Positions 43,497-58,254 of a DNA stretch of 64,000 nt are shown here, piece after piece. Numbering within the stretch: position 1 is the first letter of the stretch; every line of letters begins with the position of its first letter. The stretch is from Lamellibrachia satsuma (Eukaryota; Annelida; Polychaeta; Sabellida; Siboglinidae). The notes under the pieces were generated by a model, which did no database searches, was not told where the DNA came from, and saw nothing but the letters and a program-made list of their open reading frames with translations. Position numbers and translations under genes: made by a program. Location: NCBI GenBank assembly GCA_033239005.1, contig BSQZ01000011.1:10221001-10285000 (forward strand). The letters are read 5' to 3'.

Positions 43497-43507
43497 CGTG
43501 GGAAAGT
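43497..43507 (+). promoter_or_regulatory. Su(H)/CSL site upstream of hes-A
   Basis: CGTGGGAAAGT is the same 11-mer as the proximal promoter site, in inverted orientation and 0.5 kb upstream of the TATA box. It lies in a strongly CpG-rich stretch (42960-43720). Confidence 0.65.
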
Positions 43508-44178
43508 GAGCGACTGCTTCCGTCGCGTTGCGGCCGCGTGCGGCCGCGTAACATTATGCGGTTTTAACGAGGCACGCTGTATCGGCGTTCCGTTCGTCCG
43601 CTGTCGCTTGTCAGACGCGATTGCCGCCAACGAGGCACGCGCGTGCCGTCACTGCCACCTCGGCCGACGCCGTCACTGCCGCCGGAGCGCCTCCGTCCGG
43701 CCGCGTGGCAATAATCGATCTATTTTCATGCGCGTCGTTTTCCTGAAACACTGATTTCCGGATGCAATTAAATTGATCGACATCAAATTTAACAGTGTTT
43801 AATTTGTTGGATAATTTATGCACTTGCTGGACATTTTAACCGCGGACTCTTCGACTTTCTTGAAATGAATACATAATTCGTTGTTAGCGAATTTACACGT
43901 AGGGTATGTGAGGTCCGTTTGAACTGGGGGCGGGGTACAACACGGGTGGTGCTTAGAAAACAACCGTTAAACTGCTTTGCCGTATATAGCATCTTTTGCA
44001 GCATCTTTTTCAGCATCACCTGTTTGGTATGACGACAATATCTCCACTCTGGCTGTGGTCCCGTCTTAAGAACGAACCCGCGAAATGTGAACCCACGAAC
44101 GTGCTGCGAGTCAATCTGTGGGAGAGCTAGATTCGTTATACGCAGCGCCGCGTATCTGTAGACTGTATTATGTACGCT

Positions 44179-44192
44179 GGCGCCATCTAGCG
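44179..44192 (-). promoter_or_regulatory. CTCF-like motif
   Basis: The plus strand reads GGCGCCATCTAGCG, the reverse complement of CGCTAGATGGCGCC, 1.2 kb upstream of the hes-A promoter. Confidence 0.4.
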
Positions 44193-45306
44193 ATGCAACA
44201 TGCTATCAATTTGACAACTAACTTCACGGTCCGCTGGCTTCGGAGACAGCTGACGCAGATAAATCACCGACAACCGGCAGAACTTCGGTGGTCCGAGGCC
44301 TCCTCCGTAGCTCATTAATTCACACTGTTTGCGATTGGCAGGTAGGCGACGTCGAAACGACGCAGCTATAATGTTGCATTTGACCGGACGAGACGGCGGC
44401 TTATTGAGAGCGGCTATGAACGTCTCATTTTAAGTCTGTTTTATTGTTTACTTTGTAATGTGTCATGTTTTATATGCGTTGTATTCATGTATTGCTATTT
44501 ATGACAACATTTTATAATTTACCATGTGTATGGGTATGTCTTATTTGATTGTTTTTTCATAGGGTCAAATGAAATCGTTCTTAGTCTTCTTCATTCTTCG
44601 CCCGCTTGTGCATATGTACAAACAAACGCGATTATGAGTAAATTGCCACACGTGTGTATGTTCACGCGTGCACACGCTACCACGTACACACGCGTGCACG
44701 TCCTTGTTTCATTTACTTATAAGCAATGGGGAACTGTTTACTTTAGGTTCGTAACAGCAAGGCCCTTCACTTAGTAATCACGCGGCGTGTATATACAACG
44801 ACAATCGTCGTTTCTCCAAGTTGTCCGAAGAAATGATATGCAGTAAGAGTAGTATACTAAATACGTTATTTCAAAATAACGACCATGGCATTCGCAGTAT
44901 CCGTAAATTCTAAGAAGTGTTTTTAGTTTGAATCGTAAACGACACGTCCCGTTTTAGCCCAGCGCTGGTATGTAAAATATGTGAACTGCTACTATAATTA
45001 GTCAACGATGATCAACTTGACTAGCATAAACGAAATCGAATTTTGAACATCGCCTGTTGGTTTTCAAACACGAATGAGCAAATGCTCACTTTAAAATGTA
45101 TAATTATGCTGCATTTATATTAGTTACACTTTATATGGCGAAACTAAGCGTTTCTAAGAAATAGTAGAACGTTACCACTTAGTTGTGCTGCGTTTGACGT
45201 ACCGGGGGCATTTCGACAGACGTGTTTTTGTGATGCGAATCAATCCCTAGCAAATACACGCATACGTTTACCACAAGTCAAGTCAACCGTGACCACCAGA
45301 AACAGC

Positions 45307-45319
45307 GCGCCACCTAGCG
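45307..45319 (-). promoter_or_regulatory. CTCF-like motif
   Basis: The plus strand reads GCGCCACCTAGCG, the reverse complement of CGCTAGGTGGCGC, which fits the bilaterian CTCF core. It is the best of about a dozen such motifs in the window. Confidence 0.4.
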
Positions 45320-45661
45320 AGAACAACCGTAAACACGGACGTAAACACAAAACGATACGCAATAAAGGTAGCACAACTATGATAATTATAGGGGTGTGTC
45401 TTGAAATCAAGACAATTATACTATACTTATGCGCGATGCTAAGGTTTGGCGCGTGACTGCGTCAACACATACTTGATTGAACCCCGCATGTGGGGTAGGT
45501 AGTTGGACCCAAATATCAAAGCGATGGTCACGGGTCACATGGTCGAGCGCTAAGTTGTAGCGATGCTTAATGTAAACGTACATATAGGTTGTAAGGACAT
45601 GTGTTAGCAAACAAAACCAGTTGAATCCGATGTCTCCCTTGTGCAGCGTCTCGAAGGGCCC

Positions 45662-46985
45662 GCGTGGTTGCGGTGTTTCATGAGACAACACGGACTGCCA
45701 TGGTTGCGGTGTTTCATGAGGCAACACGGACTGCCATGGTTGAGGTGTTTCATGAGGCAACACGGACTGCCATGGTTGCGGTGTTTCATGAGGCAACACG
45801 GACTGCCATGGTTGAGGTGTTTCATGAGGCAACACGGACTGCCATGGTTGAGGTGTTTCACGAGGCAACACGGACTGCCATGGTTGAGGTGTTTCATGAG
45901 GCAACACGGTCTGCCATGGTTGCGGTGTTTCATGAGGCAACACGGACTGCCATGGTTGCGATGTTTCATGAGACAACACGGACTGCCATGGTTGAGGTGT
46001 TTCATGAGGCAACACGGACTGCCATGGTTGCGGTGTTTCATGAGACAACACGGACTGCTATGATTGAGGTGGTTCATGAGGCAACACGGATTGCCATGGT
46101 TGAGGTGTTTCATGAGGCAACACGGACTGCCATGGTTGCGGTGTTTCACGAGGAGGCAACACGGACTGCCATGGTTGAAGTGTTTCATGAGGCAACACGG
46201 TCTGCCATGGTTGAGGTGTTTCATGAGGCAACACGGACTGCCATGGTTGCGGTGTTTCATGAGGCAACACGGACTGCCATGGTTGCGGTGTTTCATGAGG
46301 CAACACGGACTGCCATGTTTGCGGTGTTTCATGAGGCAACACGGACTGCCATGGTTGAAGTGTTTCATGAGGCAACACGGTCTGCCATGGTTGAGGTGTT
46401 TCATGAGGCAACACGGACTGCCATGGTTGAGGTGTTTCACGAGGCAACACGGACTGCCATGGTTGAGGTGTTTCATGAGGCAACACGGTCTGCCATGGTT
46501 GCGGTGTTTCATGAGGCAACACGGACTGCCATGGTTGCGATGTTTCATGAGACAACACGGACTGCCATGGTTGAGGTGTTTCATGAGGCAACACGGACTG
46601 CCATGGTTGAGGTGTTTCATGAGGCAACACGGACTGCCATGGTTGAGGTGTTTCATGAGGCAACACGGACTGCCATGGTTGAGGTGTTTCATGAGGCAAC
46701 ACGGACTGCCATGGTTGAGGTGTTTCATGAGGCAACACGGACTGCCATGGTTGAGGTGTTTCATGAGGCAACACGGACTGCCATATTTGCGGTGTGTCAT
46801 GAGGCAACACGGACTGCCATGGTTGCGGTGTTTCATGAGGCAACACGGACTGCCATGGTTGAGGTGTTTCATGAGGCAACACGGACTGCCATGGTTGAGG
46901 TGTTTCATGAGGCAACACGGACTGCCATATTTGCGGTGTGTCATGAGGCAACACGGACTGCCATGGTTGCGGTGTTTCAAGTGGC
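45662..46985. repeat. 36-bp minisatellite, about 37 copies
   Basis: The unit is gccatggttgaggtgtttca plus tgaggcaacacggact, 36 bp, so frames stay open on both strands for over 450 codons (for example MVEVFHEATRTA on the plus strand). Variants (ttgcgg for ttgagg, gtct for gact) recur in blocks. One copy has 3 extra bases near 46150. Confidence 0.95.
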
Positions 46986-49900
46986 AGTCATTAAAGGTGC
47001 ACGGTTGGTTGTTGTAAACGCGTGTTGACTGACATCAACTATATCCATTCTTGGTTTTGTTTTAACGAACTGCAACGTTTTAGTATAATTTGACCGTTGT
47101 CTCTTTATGAATATCAACCTTAATTGCCGTTGGTCATGCAACGTAAACATGGTATTTGGGGAAAAACATTCAAATTGAACAAATAACGGACAAATTATAT
47201 TTAACACATTGCGGTAAATTAAAGGGAAACAAAAGTCATGGTTTCTGGCCTTGCACCATTTAGAGTTACTGAAGCATAGTTAACCATTTGTAAGTACAAT
47301 TAAGAATATAACGCCGGTGTTTTAATAGGAAAACCCTGTTGAACACACGTCATTAATTTTGTAAATACGTAATCATAATCCAATAGGATATGGCCATGCA
47401 TTTCGCGTCCATACTCAACATATGTAACATATTTTAACCTCTGTTTACTAAACAACTCCCTTTCGGACATAGCATCACATTTGACTGAAGAGTGTTCGCT
47501 AGTTGTCGCCTTTAATATGTCACAGCTGTAGTCTAGGTTAACCGAGTTCTGAGAACTAATGCGTAGGCGCTTATCGGTCGCATTGATGTCAGCACCAGGA
47601 GATTTGACCGGAATATCCCACTTTTAGAACAATTTCTGAGAAAACTACTAGTGTAATGTTCTTGATTGTTGCTGCGAAAGATTAGTTTTTATTAATTATT
47701 TTAGGTGCGTTGCCCCAACACCATGGTTTTTTATTTCGTTATAAAACACATTTTAGCGGTTAAGATGTTAACATAGATGTGGGTAATGCTATATGGCTTA
47801 ATTTTACAGTAAAAACGATCAGACTTTGTACCATTAATTGCCTTCAGTTCAATGCACCATGAAGAAATGCCTGGGTTGTTTGTCATTATAACGTTCATTA
47901 TTACTGCGGTCTTTGTTGAAATTAGGGCGTGCATTAAATTGCCCACGGTTGGTCGGATTTGGCACGCCCCATAACATCGTGAAATCGTGTCTCAAAAAAA
48001 CGCAATCGATGGTGTTGAGGTACAATACGCATTAAATATGTTTTATAAGCAAAAAGGACGCACTAAACTGACACAAGAGTTGGTGTTAAGCCTCGATGTT
48101 TGGTTTTTAATGAAAAAACAGCAAGCGTGACGCGTTGCAATAGTATGTCATTGCGGGAATTCAGCCAACTGCGAATTCCTTACATGTAAACAAACCACAT
48201 ATTCCGTCAACACTTATTCGTACATTAGCTAAAATTCTCTATTGTATACCATGGTGCTGTCCTTTATCGCAAAAAATAGAAGAATATTAAGATAAATGTA
48301 CGAAGTTTTCAGTTTACTGGTCAAGTTGTTTTAAAACTTAGATGGCTTAAATTGTATACGGGTCATACTGCTGTAAGACTCCCAGGAGGACATCAGTGGC
48401 ACGGTGCGTAGATTAAAGCAAGTAAACACGAACTGGCGGCGTGTGACCGACTGACCGCCGGCGTCAACACTGATACGAAGAACAACAATCTGTCAGATAA
48501 GAGGTGGACATACGACGTCTTTCTACTGGGTGACCCTCGTCGAGTGTCGTGTCGTCGCATCCACGAAGTAGTGGACTTCGACGTAGGCTTAGCCAAATCT
48601 ATCAACAAATGACAAATGTTCGCTGGCGTATAGCGGAACAGCGATAGATATCTTACATTTAATTACCGTCTTCCTTTCCTAAATCATTGCGCTGAAATTC
48701 TACGCTCAGAGTAATGCATTTACACAGCGGGGTATCGCTCGCGCGTATGTCATTCTGTCAGGCAAAGAACGCCCTCGAGACCATCTAGTGTCCGGCAGTA
48801 GCCGCCCGGAGCCAGCTGGACAATCATGTATGACTGAGATGGACGCTGGTCAGTTCCGTTCGGTCGACTTCAAAAGTAGGTAGATTCAATTAAATGTCAA
48901 GAGAAATCGATGCGGCGTCTGATGCATAGCGCTGACCCGGGGACACTCCGTCCGCTTGTAACAAGAGTAACGCAGTTGAAATAGCCCATTCAACACGGCC
49001 GAATGTCTTGTGACCATCTAGTCAGCTGTGTAGGATATATTTATACTTTCGGTGCTATCTTTTATAATGTTGAGTTTACATAAGCTGTCAAAAAGTCACA
49101 TGTTTCACACGTCAGGTAATGATGGGGTTGAGATTTGAGCTAAAAGAAATCCAATGTCAAGTGGTTTTGTTATGGAAAAAACAATAATATATTAACATTA
49201 TCCAATTCTTGCTATGTGAAATAAGAAACGCTTTGTGCTGGGGAGTCCATATATGTGACCTAATTACGACCATGCTCATGGGTGTCCGTCCTCCTACAGT
49301 AACATAAGTGTCCAATGTCATGAGCAACTACATTTCCATTCTTTTTATCACAAATCGTTACTATACATGTCCGATTCCTCGTTAGTGAGTTGTCTATTCT
49401 AAATGTATCATATTGAACACGAATAATCGATTATAATTTTCCAATTATCATAGCCTCACTGTGTCCATGGACAGGGTCGTGTCCTTCAAGCATGCAGATG
49501 TGCAGAAACCTGGACGATTCACACCCAGTTATTAGTCACATATCAAAACTGTTGGGCTAAATTTAGGCATATAAAAGTGAAATGGCTACGTACAAATGGC
49601 GCCCTTGTACGTGATATATAAATACCACATCAATAGTCCTCAAAACTTTGTCGAAACAATCGCCTGTTGTACGTTTATAGACACAACAGACGTGCCGGTG
49701 CTTTGATGTGCAAGGAGTCAGTCAAATCAACGAAGCCATGACGGTGCTGAAGCCCGTAGGCGACTTAGGAAATATTCTCAGTGATCGCTCGACCGGGTGA
49801 TACAATGAATACAACAGTATCTTCATCGACGCAACCATCACGGGAACCTTTCTTACGGCCATAGACAACAATCCCGGCGTAACTGTGAGCGTTGGACCGC

Positions 49901-50384
49901 GTAACTAACCGAATGCCCACTGGCAACGGTATCTTCCTTGAAGTGCCCATCACGACTCCTTCACCCGCGCAGCTGCCTGGCACAACAGAAGCTATGTTTT
50001 CTTTGGCGGTATATGATTTCGGCGATTACACAAGCCACGAACAACGCGCAGCGGGCGACTTCAAACGTTACGTGACAACAGCTCCGCGGGCGTGGGGCGG
50101 CAGCTGTGGCGGTGCAGATATAAGCTCGGTGGTCACGGAATGGCGCGTCCTTCCGGGCACGCAACATTAAAGGAGTTCCACATGCCGTGCGGATTTCCCG
50201 TTGCCTGTGACGTAGGCACATGATTGGGATTTTCGTCATTTCGCAATCCTCGCGCCTTGGGACTAAATCCCTGTTACGTGAATCGGTCGCCAAGCGGTCA
50301 TTATTCGATCATCGGCGGCCCGTCATATGTGCCGAATGAGATGATAATGATCACCCTTCACTAATTCTAACCCCATGCAAGTCC
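46986..50384. other. no gene recognised
   Basis: AT-rich DNA. 47229-47270 and 47698-47745 resemble 19932-19975 and 20013-20060, in the same order (an old dispersed repeat). The 92-codon frame at 49892-50170 has no recognisable domain. Confidence 0.5.
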
Positions 50385-50387
50385 CTG

Positions 50388-50708
50388 TCTCAAGCATACC
50401 TTGACATAAATAAGTCCCTGTCTCAGGCATACCTTGACATAAATAAGTTCCCGTCTGAGGCATACCTTGAAATAAATAAGTCCCCGTCTCAGGCATACCT
50501 TTACATAAATAAGTCCCTGTCTCAGGCATACCTTTACATAAATAAGTCCCTGTCTCAGGAATACCTTTACATAAATAAGTCCCTGTCTCATGCATACCTT
50601 TACATAAATAAGTCCCTGTCTCAGGCATACCTTTACATAAATAAGTCCCCGTCTGAGGCATACCTTGAAATAAATAAGTCCCTGAGCAAGTCCCTGTCTG
50701 AGGCATAC
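50388..50708. repeat. 33-bp minisatellite, about 9-10 copies
   Basis: The unit is aagtccctgtctcaggcata plus cctttacataaat. The minus strand stays open through the array (Met-Pro-Glu-Thr-Gly-Thr-Tyr-Leu type repeats). Confidence 0.95.
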
Positions 50709-51065
50709 CGTAAAAAAGATAAAGATGGCATAGTTAACTGAATGATGTATTATATTTATCCGAGGCAGGGCTACTACCATTGTAATTGTAAGCCAATCAT
50801 TTCAACTAAACCCAAACTTGTAATATTGTTTTTGTTGAAATCCATATGTTTTAATTGAAATTCTGCATAAAGCCTCGCAAATCCGCATAACCGTTTTCAT
50901 TGTTTAATCGGACTATGCCATTCACATTCTGATCGAGGTTCACGAAATATGTCTACATCAAACAAAATCCGCTAAATTATGTCGACAGTCAGCCTATAGC
51001 ATTAAACGGATATTTGGAGAAAAATAGCATATTTGCGTTTCTATCGCTATACATATGTCCTTCGA

Positions 51066-51292
51066 TTTCATGATCAACACACGTATGTGTTTCATGATCA
51101 ACACATGTATGTATTTCATGATCAACACATGTATGTGTTTCATGATGTATGTATTTCATGATCAACACATGTATGTATTTCATGATCAACACATGTATGT
51201 ATTTCATGATGTATGTATTTCATGATCAACACATGTATGTATTTCATGATCAACACATGTATGTATTTCATGATCAACACATGTATGTATAC
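51066..51292. repeat. 23-bp minisatellite, about 10 copies
   Basis: The unit is ttcatgatcaacacatgtat plus gta, with two shortened copies (ttcatgatgtatgta). Confidence 0.95.
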
Positions 51293-52986
<1,694 letters not shown>

Positions 52987-54254
52987 CACATATATATCAT
53001 GTTGTCGATACTAGAGAGGCTCGTTTTTGTGTGAAATTATTCTGTAATGAGACGAGCGAAACAACGAAATGACGGTACACCTTTAAGCATAAAACGCACA
53101 CATTTAATAGCAGAAATGGTCCTAAGTGAATTTAAACGCTTACGTTTTCGTTCACATGACAACCGCGTATCGGTGGTCCATGCACCTGGAGGTCCAAATG
53201 GCTTTATAGACAGCATAGGCAAACCGACGCGTTCTATACAGCGTATACCTTCAACTGCCCCATTACCGTCTCCACATTAGTTTTATTATGATGACCTGTG
53301 GCTATTTCGCTAGGTCCAGTCTCGGTAGTGCAAACTCTCAGCAGTATGAAAAGGAACAACAAAAAGCAACATAAAAAATAGCCGCCTCAAAAGAACTTAT
53401 CATGGAATTTGCAACTGAAGGCGTGTTCTGAATACGACATCGATGTCGTGGGAGAACACACATAGGGTGGTGTTATTACAGATGTCGTGATGAGGGTAAA
53501 TTGAATGCTGGAGTTCTTCTATTATGCCGGTTGAGAGGCAGCGGTTTATACTCCAGTACTCAGCAGCTGCCGCTGCAGTCGCCGCCTCTGTTAAACACAA
53601 CAAAGACAAATAAATTATGCATGAAGTGCATGCACAGTTTGGATGATATAATAAAATTAAAAACTGCAATTTAATTGCATACGCAACAAGAGCAATGCGA
53701 ATGTTGCTGCGCAATCGAAAATAACATAACAGTTTGTCCGACGGTTTCGTCAAACCTAAATAAAAAAATTACCACTTTTTTATGAGCTAGTGTGTACAGC
53801 TGGCCGCTTCAACTCTACCAATGACGGATCGAAACTTGCCAGAATGGCTATACAAACACCACCTTAATAACATTAACGCCATTGCTATTTCCAGGTGTGC
53901 GTCATTCAGAAATGCACTTTGAAAACTGCTAATCGCCGCCGTGTAGTCTACAACAACAATGCATTGTGCCATTCTGCACGCGTTCCGTTGCAACGACCGT
54001 TATCGCTAAACCGACGCTATCCCGTGCCGCTACCGGCAGCTGGCCGTGTTGCCCTTTGATGCCAGGTGATCCAGTCGCGTCGCCATTGCAATCGGGGATA
54101 GGCGATCGCGTAAGAAACAATGAGCCAATTACGCGTGCCGAGATGAAAGCGTTGCGCCCGAAGCCGCAGCAATCGGCGTGACGCTACCTCTGGAGATTAA
54201 CCGACACAACCCGTGCAAGGCCGGCGGATGTTGACGCAATCAGGGCGATTAATT
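52987..54254. other. no gene firmly recognised
   Basis: Contains an open frame at 53047-53280 with no known domain and a possible minus-strand terminal exon at 53400-53587 (see findings). Confidence 0.45.
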
Positions 54255-54392
54255 GCAATCTCTCCGACCCCCGGTAGTCGTGGTCACGGTAGAAGCACCT
54301 CAGATATAATCCGCCGAGTGGTTGTAATCTCTCCGACCCCCGGTAGTCGTGGTCACGGTAGAAGCACCTCAGATATAATCCGCCGAGTGGCC
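54255..54392. repeat. 69-bp tandem duplication
   Basis: Two nearly identical copies, each beginning gtaatctctccgaccccc or gcaatctctccgaccccc and ending atataatccgccgagtgg. Confidence 0.95.
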
Positions 54393-54454
54393 GATCACCA
54401 CGCCGCCTACCGAACAACGCGTGCAGTAGGGACTTTTGACTGCAACGTAGTGTG

Positions 54455-54590
54455 CTTCACAGAGAAGTCGAGATGGCTTTGGAATGAACATATCTGCCAG
54501 GGGGGTGAAGTGTAAAGCACTTTGAACAGTCTCAAGGACTGGATACCGCGCTATATCTGCGAGTGCGACATATACATAAATAAACATTCC
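54455..54590 (+). mobile_element. SINE 3' fragment
   Basis: Shares GAGAAGTCGAGATGGC, then CACTTTGAACAGTC and AAGGACTGGATACCGCGCTA, with the 3' third of the SINE at 40942-41280. The tRNA head is absent. Confidence 0.7.
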
Positions 54591-57500
54591 ATTAGCACAA
54601 ATTCTGCATTATAATTACTGAGATACCACATTGACACAGCGAAACCCGTGGTGTTATTGATGTACAATTTTGTTTACACACGGACATATCCCACAGGACA
54701 ACATTCCACACTGCGAAAAGTGTACTACAAAAATCACAAAATACCACATTAAAATTATCTTTAGAATTGTGCTATATTTAGAACCGATTGGCCGTATTTT
54801 ACTCGACCCATACTATTTGGATGATAAGTATTTACAGTGATCGAACTCTTTCATCGTGGCCTCTCGTTCGTTGAGTGCACTTGAGAAACTGAATACAGGT
54901 GGTAGATGAACAGAATAAGATTATTCTGTTAACACTAACCTCGTGTTTCTGCTAACAGTTTAACCAGAAACATCATAAATAAGCTCCCGGACTGTAGTTG
55001 ACGGTAGTTTATCCGCACCCAGACCCGAGGCCGCTGAAATGATTTTCTTCAAAGTTGGCACACATGTTCATGCGCAGAGTTTCAATTAGATATCGAGCCC
55101 TTTGGGCCACGACAAAGGTCACAATAAGTTGGGCTTAAAGCAACGCACCCGACACGCTATGCGGCACATTCTGTGCATATAAAGACCATTGGTTGCAGTT
55201 TTGTATGGACCTTGCAAGGCACGTGCTTGTTTTGTTCGAAGTGGTATATTGTCATGGTAATGTGCGAGAACGACGACTCAGCAACCACAACGAACACGGG
55301 CGGGTCAAGAAGAATTTGCCTTTTTAGGGTGGGGTGTGATCTGCAAGAATGAAATTAATGGTCAGCCGTAACATTGTAAAACCATTAGCATAGAAGCCGC
55401 AAAAAGGATAAAAATGGTTTGGTCTTTGCCCGAAAACGTTAAAACCGTTGCCCACACTATACATGACTCGTCAAGACGCGACAGTTTGCGACAGTCCGGT
55501 TGCAATTATATCCACGATTGTGTGTTATATTGCCGAAAGTTAATGTTTTCCGACTATATTGTGCACATCAAACGAAACGACGCAACATGGAACGACCGAG
55601 TGCTTAGCTTTTGTATGTACTAATGTTGATGTATCTGCCATCGTTTACGACAGATTCGTGTTTGGCCTTCCGCTGACAGCTCGGCCGATACCGGACAAGA
55701 CCGCAGGTCGCGTGCTGCATACAAAAAAGCCTTTCTCTGTTCTCTGTACTGCTTTGATTTCTCGTGCCCGGCAGCTGACCCGTGCGATGACTCACCGGGG
55801 TGCCAGGGTAATCGACCCTCTAACGGACTCATTAGCGCCTTCAAAGTGTTCGACAAACCGTTCATTAGCCAGTGCTTAGGTCGCCTCAATGCCTTTATTC
55901 GCGCCACCTTTACGATGTCTCCGCCACGGAGAAGTTAACCATCATAGATGGGTTTTCTTTCAGCCCAGGTGTTTCGAGCCCCGGTCATCCAATAAAGCGC
56001 CGCCCGCCCGTTGGCCGCACGCTCGACCGACGTGAAAGCCCGTGAAAGACTGCAATCACGGCCGAAGCCGTAAAGTATGCTAAGCAGCATCGTCGCTGAT
56101 TACAGGCCAGACGTATTGGTACCGCCATCGTAGCATCTTTGATGTCACAATCGACGATTAACGCCGACAAGCGAAGCATTGTTTGCGAGGCCGTTCGTCT
56201 CATGGACGTCTAGCGGCGACCGTCGCTCGGGCCCGGCGACAATGAGCCGACTGGGTGGGCAGCTTCCGTCGCTCACGCCCCTGTCTCCGCGCGCGCCGGT
56301 TACGACCTGTAACACGATGCCGGAATGATAGGACACCGTCGACGCCGCCACGAACAAGAGACGACGGCGTCTTCGCCTGATATCGTGGGAGGTGTGAGAC
56401 AGTAACGCCGTCGATGCGAACTCGTAGATATACCCCGGGCCCACCCACACGGATTGATTGCTTTCTCGACGTATTTAGACATCTAGGCACGAGCAGAATA
56501 CACGTCCGTTTTATCGCATGCGACTGACGCCAGTTAAAACTTAATCAAGATGAAATCGGACATATTTAAACTCAACAGATTTCGGCAGACGATTGCGAAC
56601 GCCTCTGACGGAATTCGTTTTGACCTCGTCTGGGTTTCTTCCGCGCAGCCACGTACTGCCGCCGAGTTAAACACCGACAATGTGTCATTCACGGGAACAC
56701 GCGTCTACTTGATCAATTAATATTGAATTCACATGAATGCACGTCTCCACTCTCGGGGGACGAGCGGGAATAGAAATTTAGAGTCATGATGCTCTTCTTT
56801 TTACAAATAAAGTGTCCGGTGACACTGGCAATCACGACTCCACGTGTACAATCCATTCTTTCGTAGAGTATCAGCATCTGGGATATGTTTTTATATATAA
56901 AATGGTCATGGTATATTGTAAGTGATTGTAATTTATGTTATTGTTTTGTCATGGGTCTAAAAAGCACCATTTTACTAACTTTTACTTTACTTCACCTTTG
57001 GATGTAGAATGAAATCCCCCCACAGGACAAACTCCCCCATGCAGTACACAATCACCTCGCCACACACACGCGCACGCACGCACGCACATATCTGAATACT
57101 ACTTTTTATCGTGGACATGAGTTGTGCTGTGGTGGACGGGTTTCCACAAATGAAAGCCCAGAAGGAGAACCGTATGGGCGGGAATGTTCCCAGAAGCGAA
57201 CCTGTGAATGCAAATGTTTAGTCACTACAATTTTGCTGCGAACAGATCTACCCCCAGTAGACCACAACGACGGAGCTAGGAAACTTTGTGCCGCCTTCCT
57301 TCATCGCGCACCAACAGGCATACGGTTGACCTCGCCAGACCCTTGTCGATGCTATATTTTGTGTAATTAGTCTGGGCTTTGTATAACAGCCTATACGAAG
57401 CAATTTTCTTGGCCTGTTTTCTTCTTACACGTAATGTTTCTCTCCGTGCAGTTCCATATTTGTTGTTCTTTCCTAATCTGGCGAGTTGACTATGCAAAAG

Positions 57501-57700
57501 ATAAGTTTCATATAGCGTGGTGTTCAGTCCGTAAGACCACACAGAACACTTCACATTTCACCCCGGACAGACCGGCTCATTTTAACACCAACTCGATTTC
57601 TCTGGGAAACATTCAGCCACGCTGAAATTACTGCGCAAAGACTAATCGTTCACATATACGCACCATTGTCTTTAGTCAGGCAACAATTTCAGCTGAGTGG
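54591..57700. other. no gene recognised
   Basis: CpG-rich at 55940-56450 with overlapping frames on the minus strand but no domain. A short CGCA-rich run lies at 57061-57088. Confidence 0.5.
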
Positions 57701-57842
57701 TTTGAGGAAACGTGGGGTGAACACGCGGGGTGAACACAATTGCCCTAGCCTCGAAACGGCAGAAAGAGGATTCGGACCCCAATTCTCTCAATCTATAGTT
57801 CGACGTTCTAACCGCGGAACCCCACAAAATGGAACCACATTA
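57700..57842 (-). mobile_element. tRNA-derived SINE, copy 3
   Basis: The minus strand reads a tRNA-like head (TTCCGCGGTTAGAACGTCG, then GGGGTCCGAATCC as a degraded B box) followed by GCCGTTTCGAGGCTAGGGCA and TTCACCCC, as in copies 1 and 2. Confidence 0.65.
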
Positions 57843-58091
57843 TGTGAGAACACATTAGTTGCCTGATAATGCTTCAATTCCTTTCTGATTATACTTTAGA
57901 TTCCAGTAGAATTCCATAAAAACAGTGTCGCCTGACGTTTGCTCTTTGACAACCGCGGAACCCCACAAAATGGAACCACATTATGTGAGAACACATTAGT
58001 TGCCTGATAATGCTTTAAATTCTTTCTGATAATACTTTAGATTCCATTAGAATTCCATAAAAACAGTGTCGCGTGACGTTTGCTCTTTGAC
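57810..58091. repeat. 141-bp tandem duplication
   Basis: Two copies (57810-57950 and 57951-58091) are about 95% identical, each starting aaccgcggaaccccac and ending gtttgctctttgac. The left edge falls inside the tRNA head of the SINE. Confidence 0.95.
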
Positions 58092-58243
58092 ATCCGATCG
58101 TCAAGCAACAGACTGCAGATCGGTAATTGTACCCCGGGAGCTAAATTACAATCAATGTTCGCGTGCTGCTTATAAATTACGGGGCTTAGCTGGAACAAAG
58201 GCGGTTACGGTGTCGATTCGGTTACGGTGTCGTTTCGGTTACG

Positions 58244-58254
58244 TTTCCCGCCAA
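58244..58254 (+). promoter_or_regulatory. E2F-type site
   Basis: TTTCCCGCCAA lies in a CpG-rich patch downstream of hes-B, just after three short ggttacggtgtcg-like repeats (58200-58240). Confidence 0.35.

Larger units (their letters stand above)
43510..45660. other. no gene; region upstream of hes-A
   Basis: CpG-rich to about 43720, then AT-rich. CTCF-like motifs lie at 44179 and 45307. Confidence 0.5.

Noticed and set aside
45604..46980. 458-codon minus-strand and 454-codon plus-strand open frames
   Set aside because: They are products of a stop-free 36-bp tandem repeat open in several frames on both strands, with no splice sites, domain or start context.
53047..53280. 77-codon open frame with some protein-like composition
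   Set aside because: No domain recognised; could be chance.
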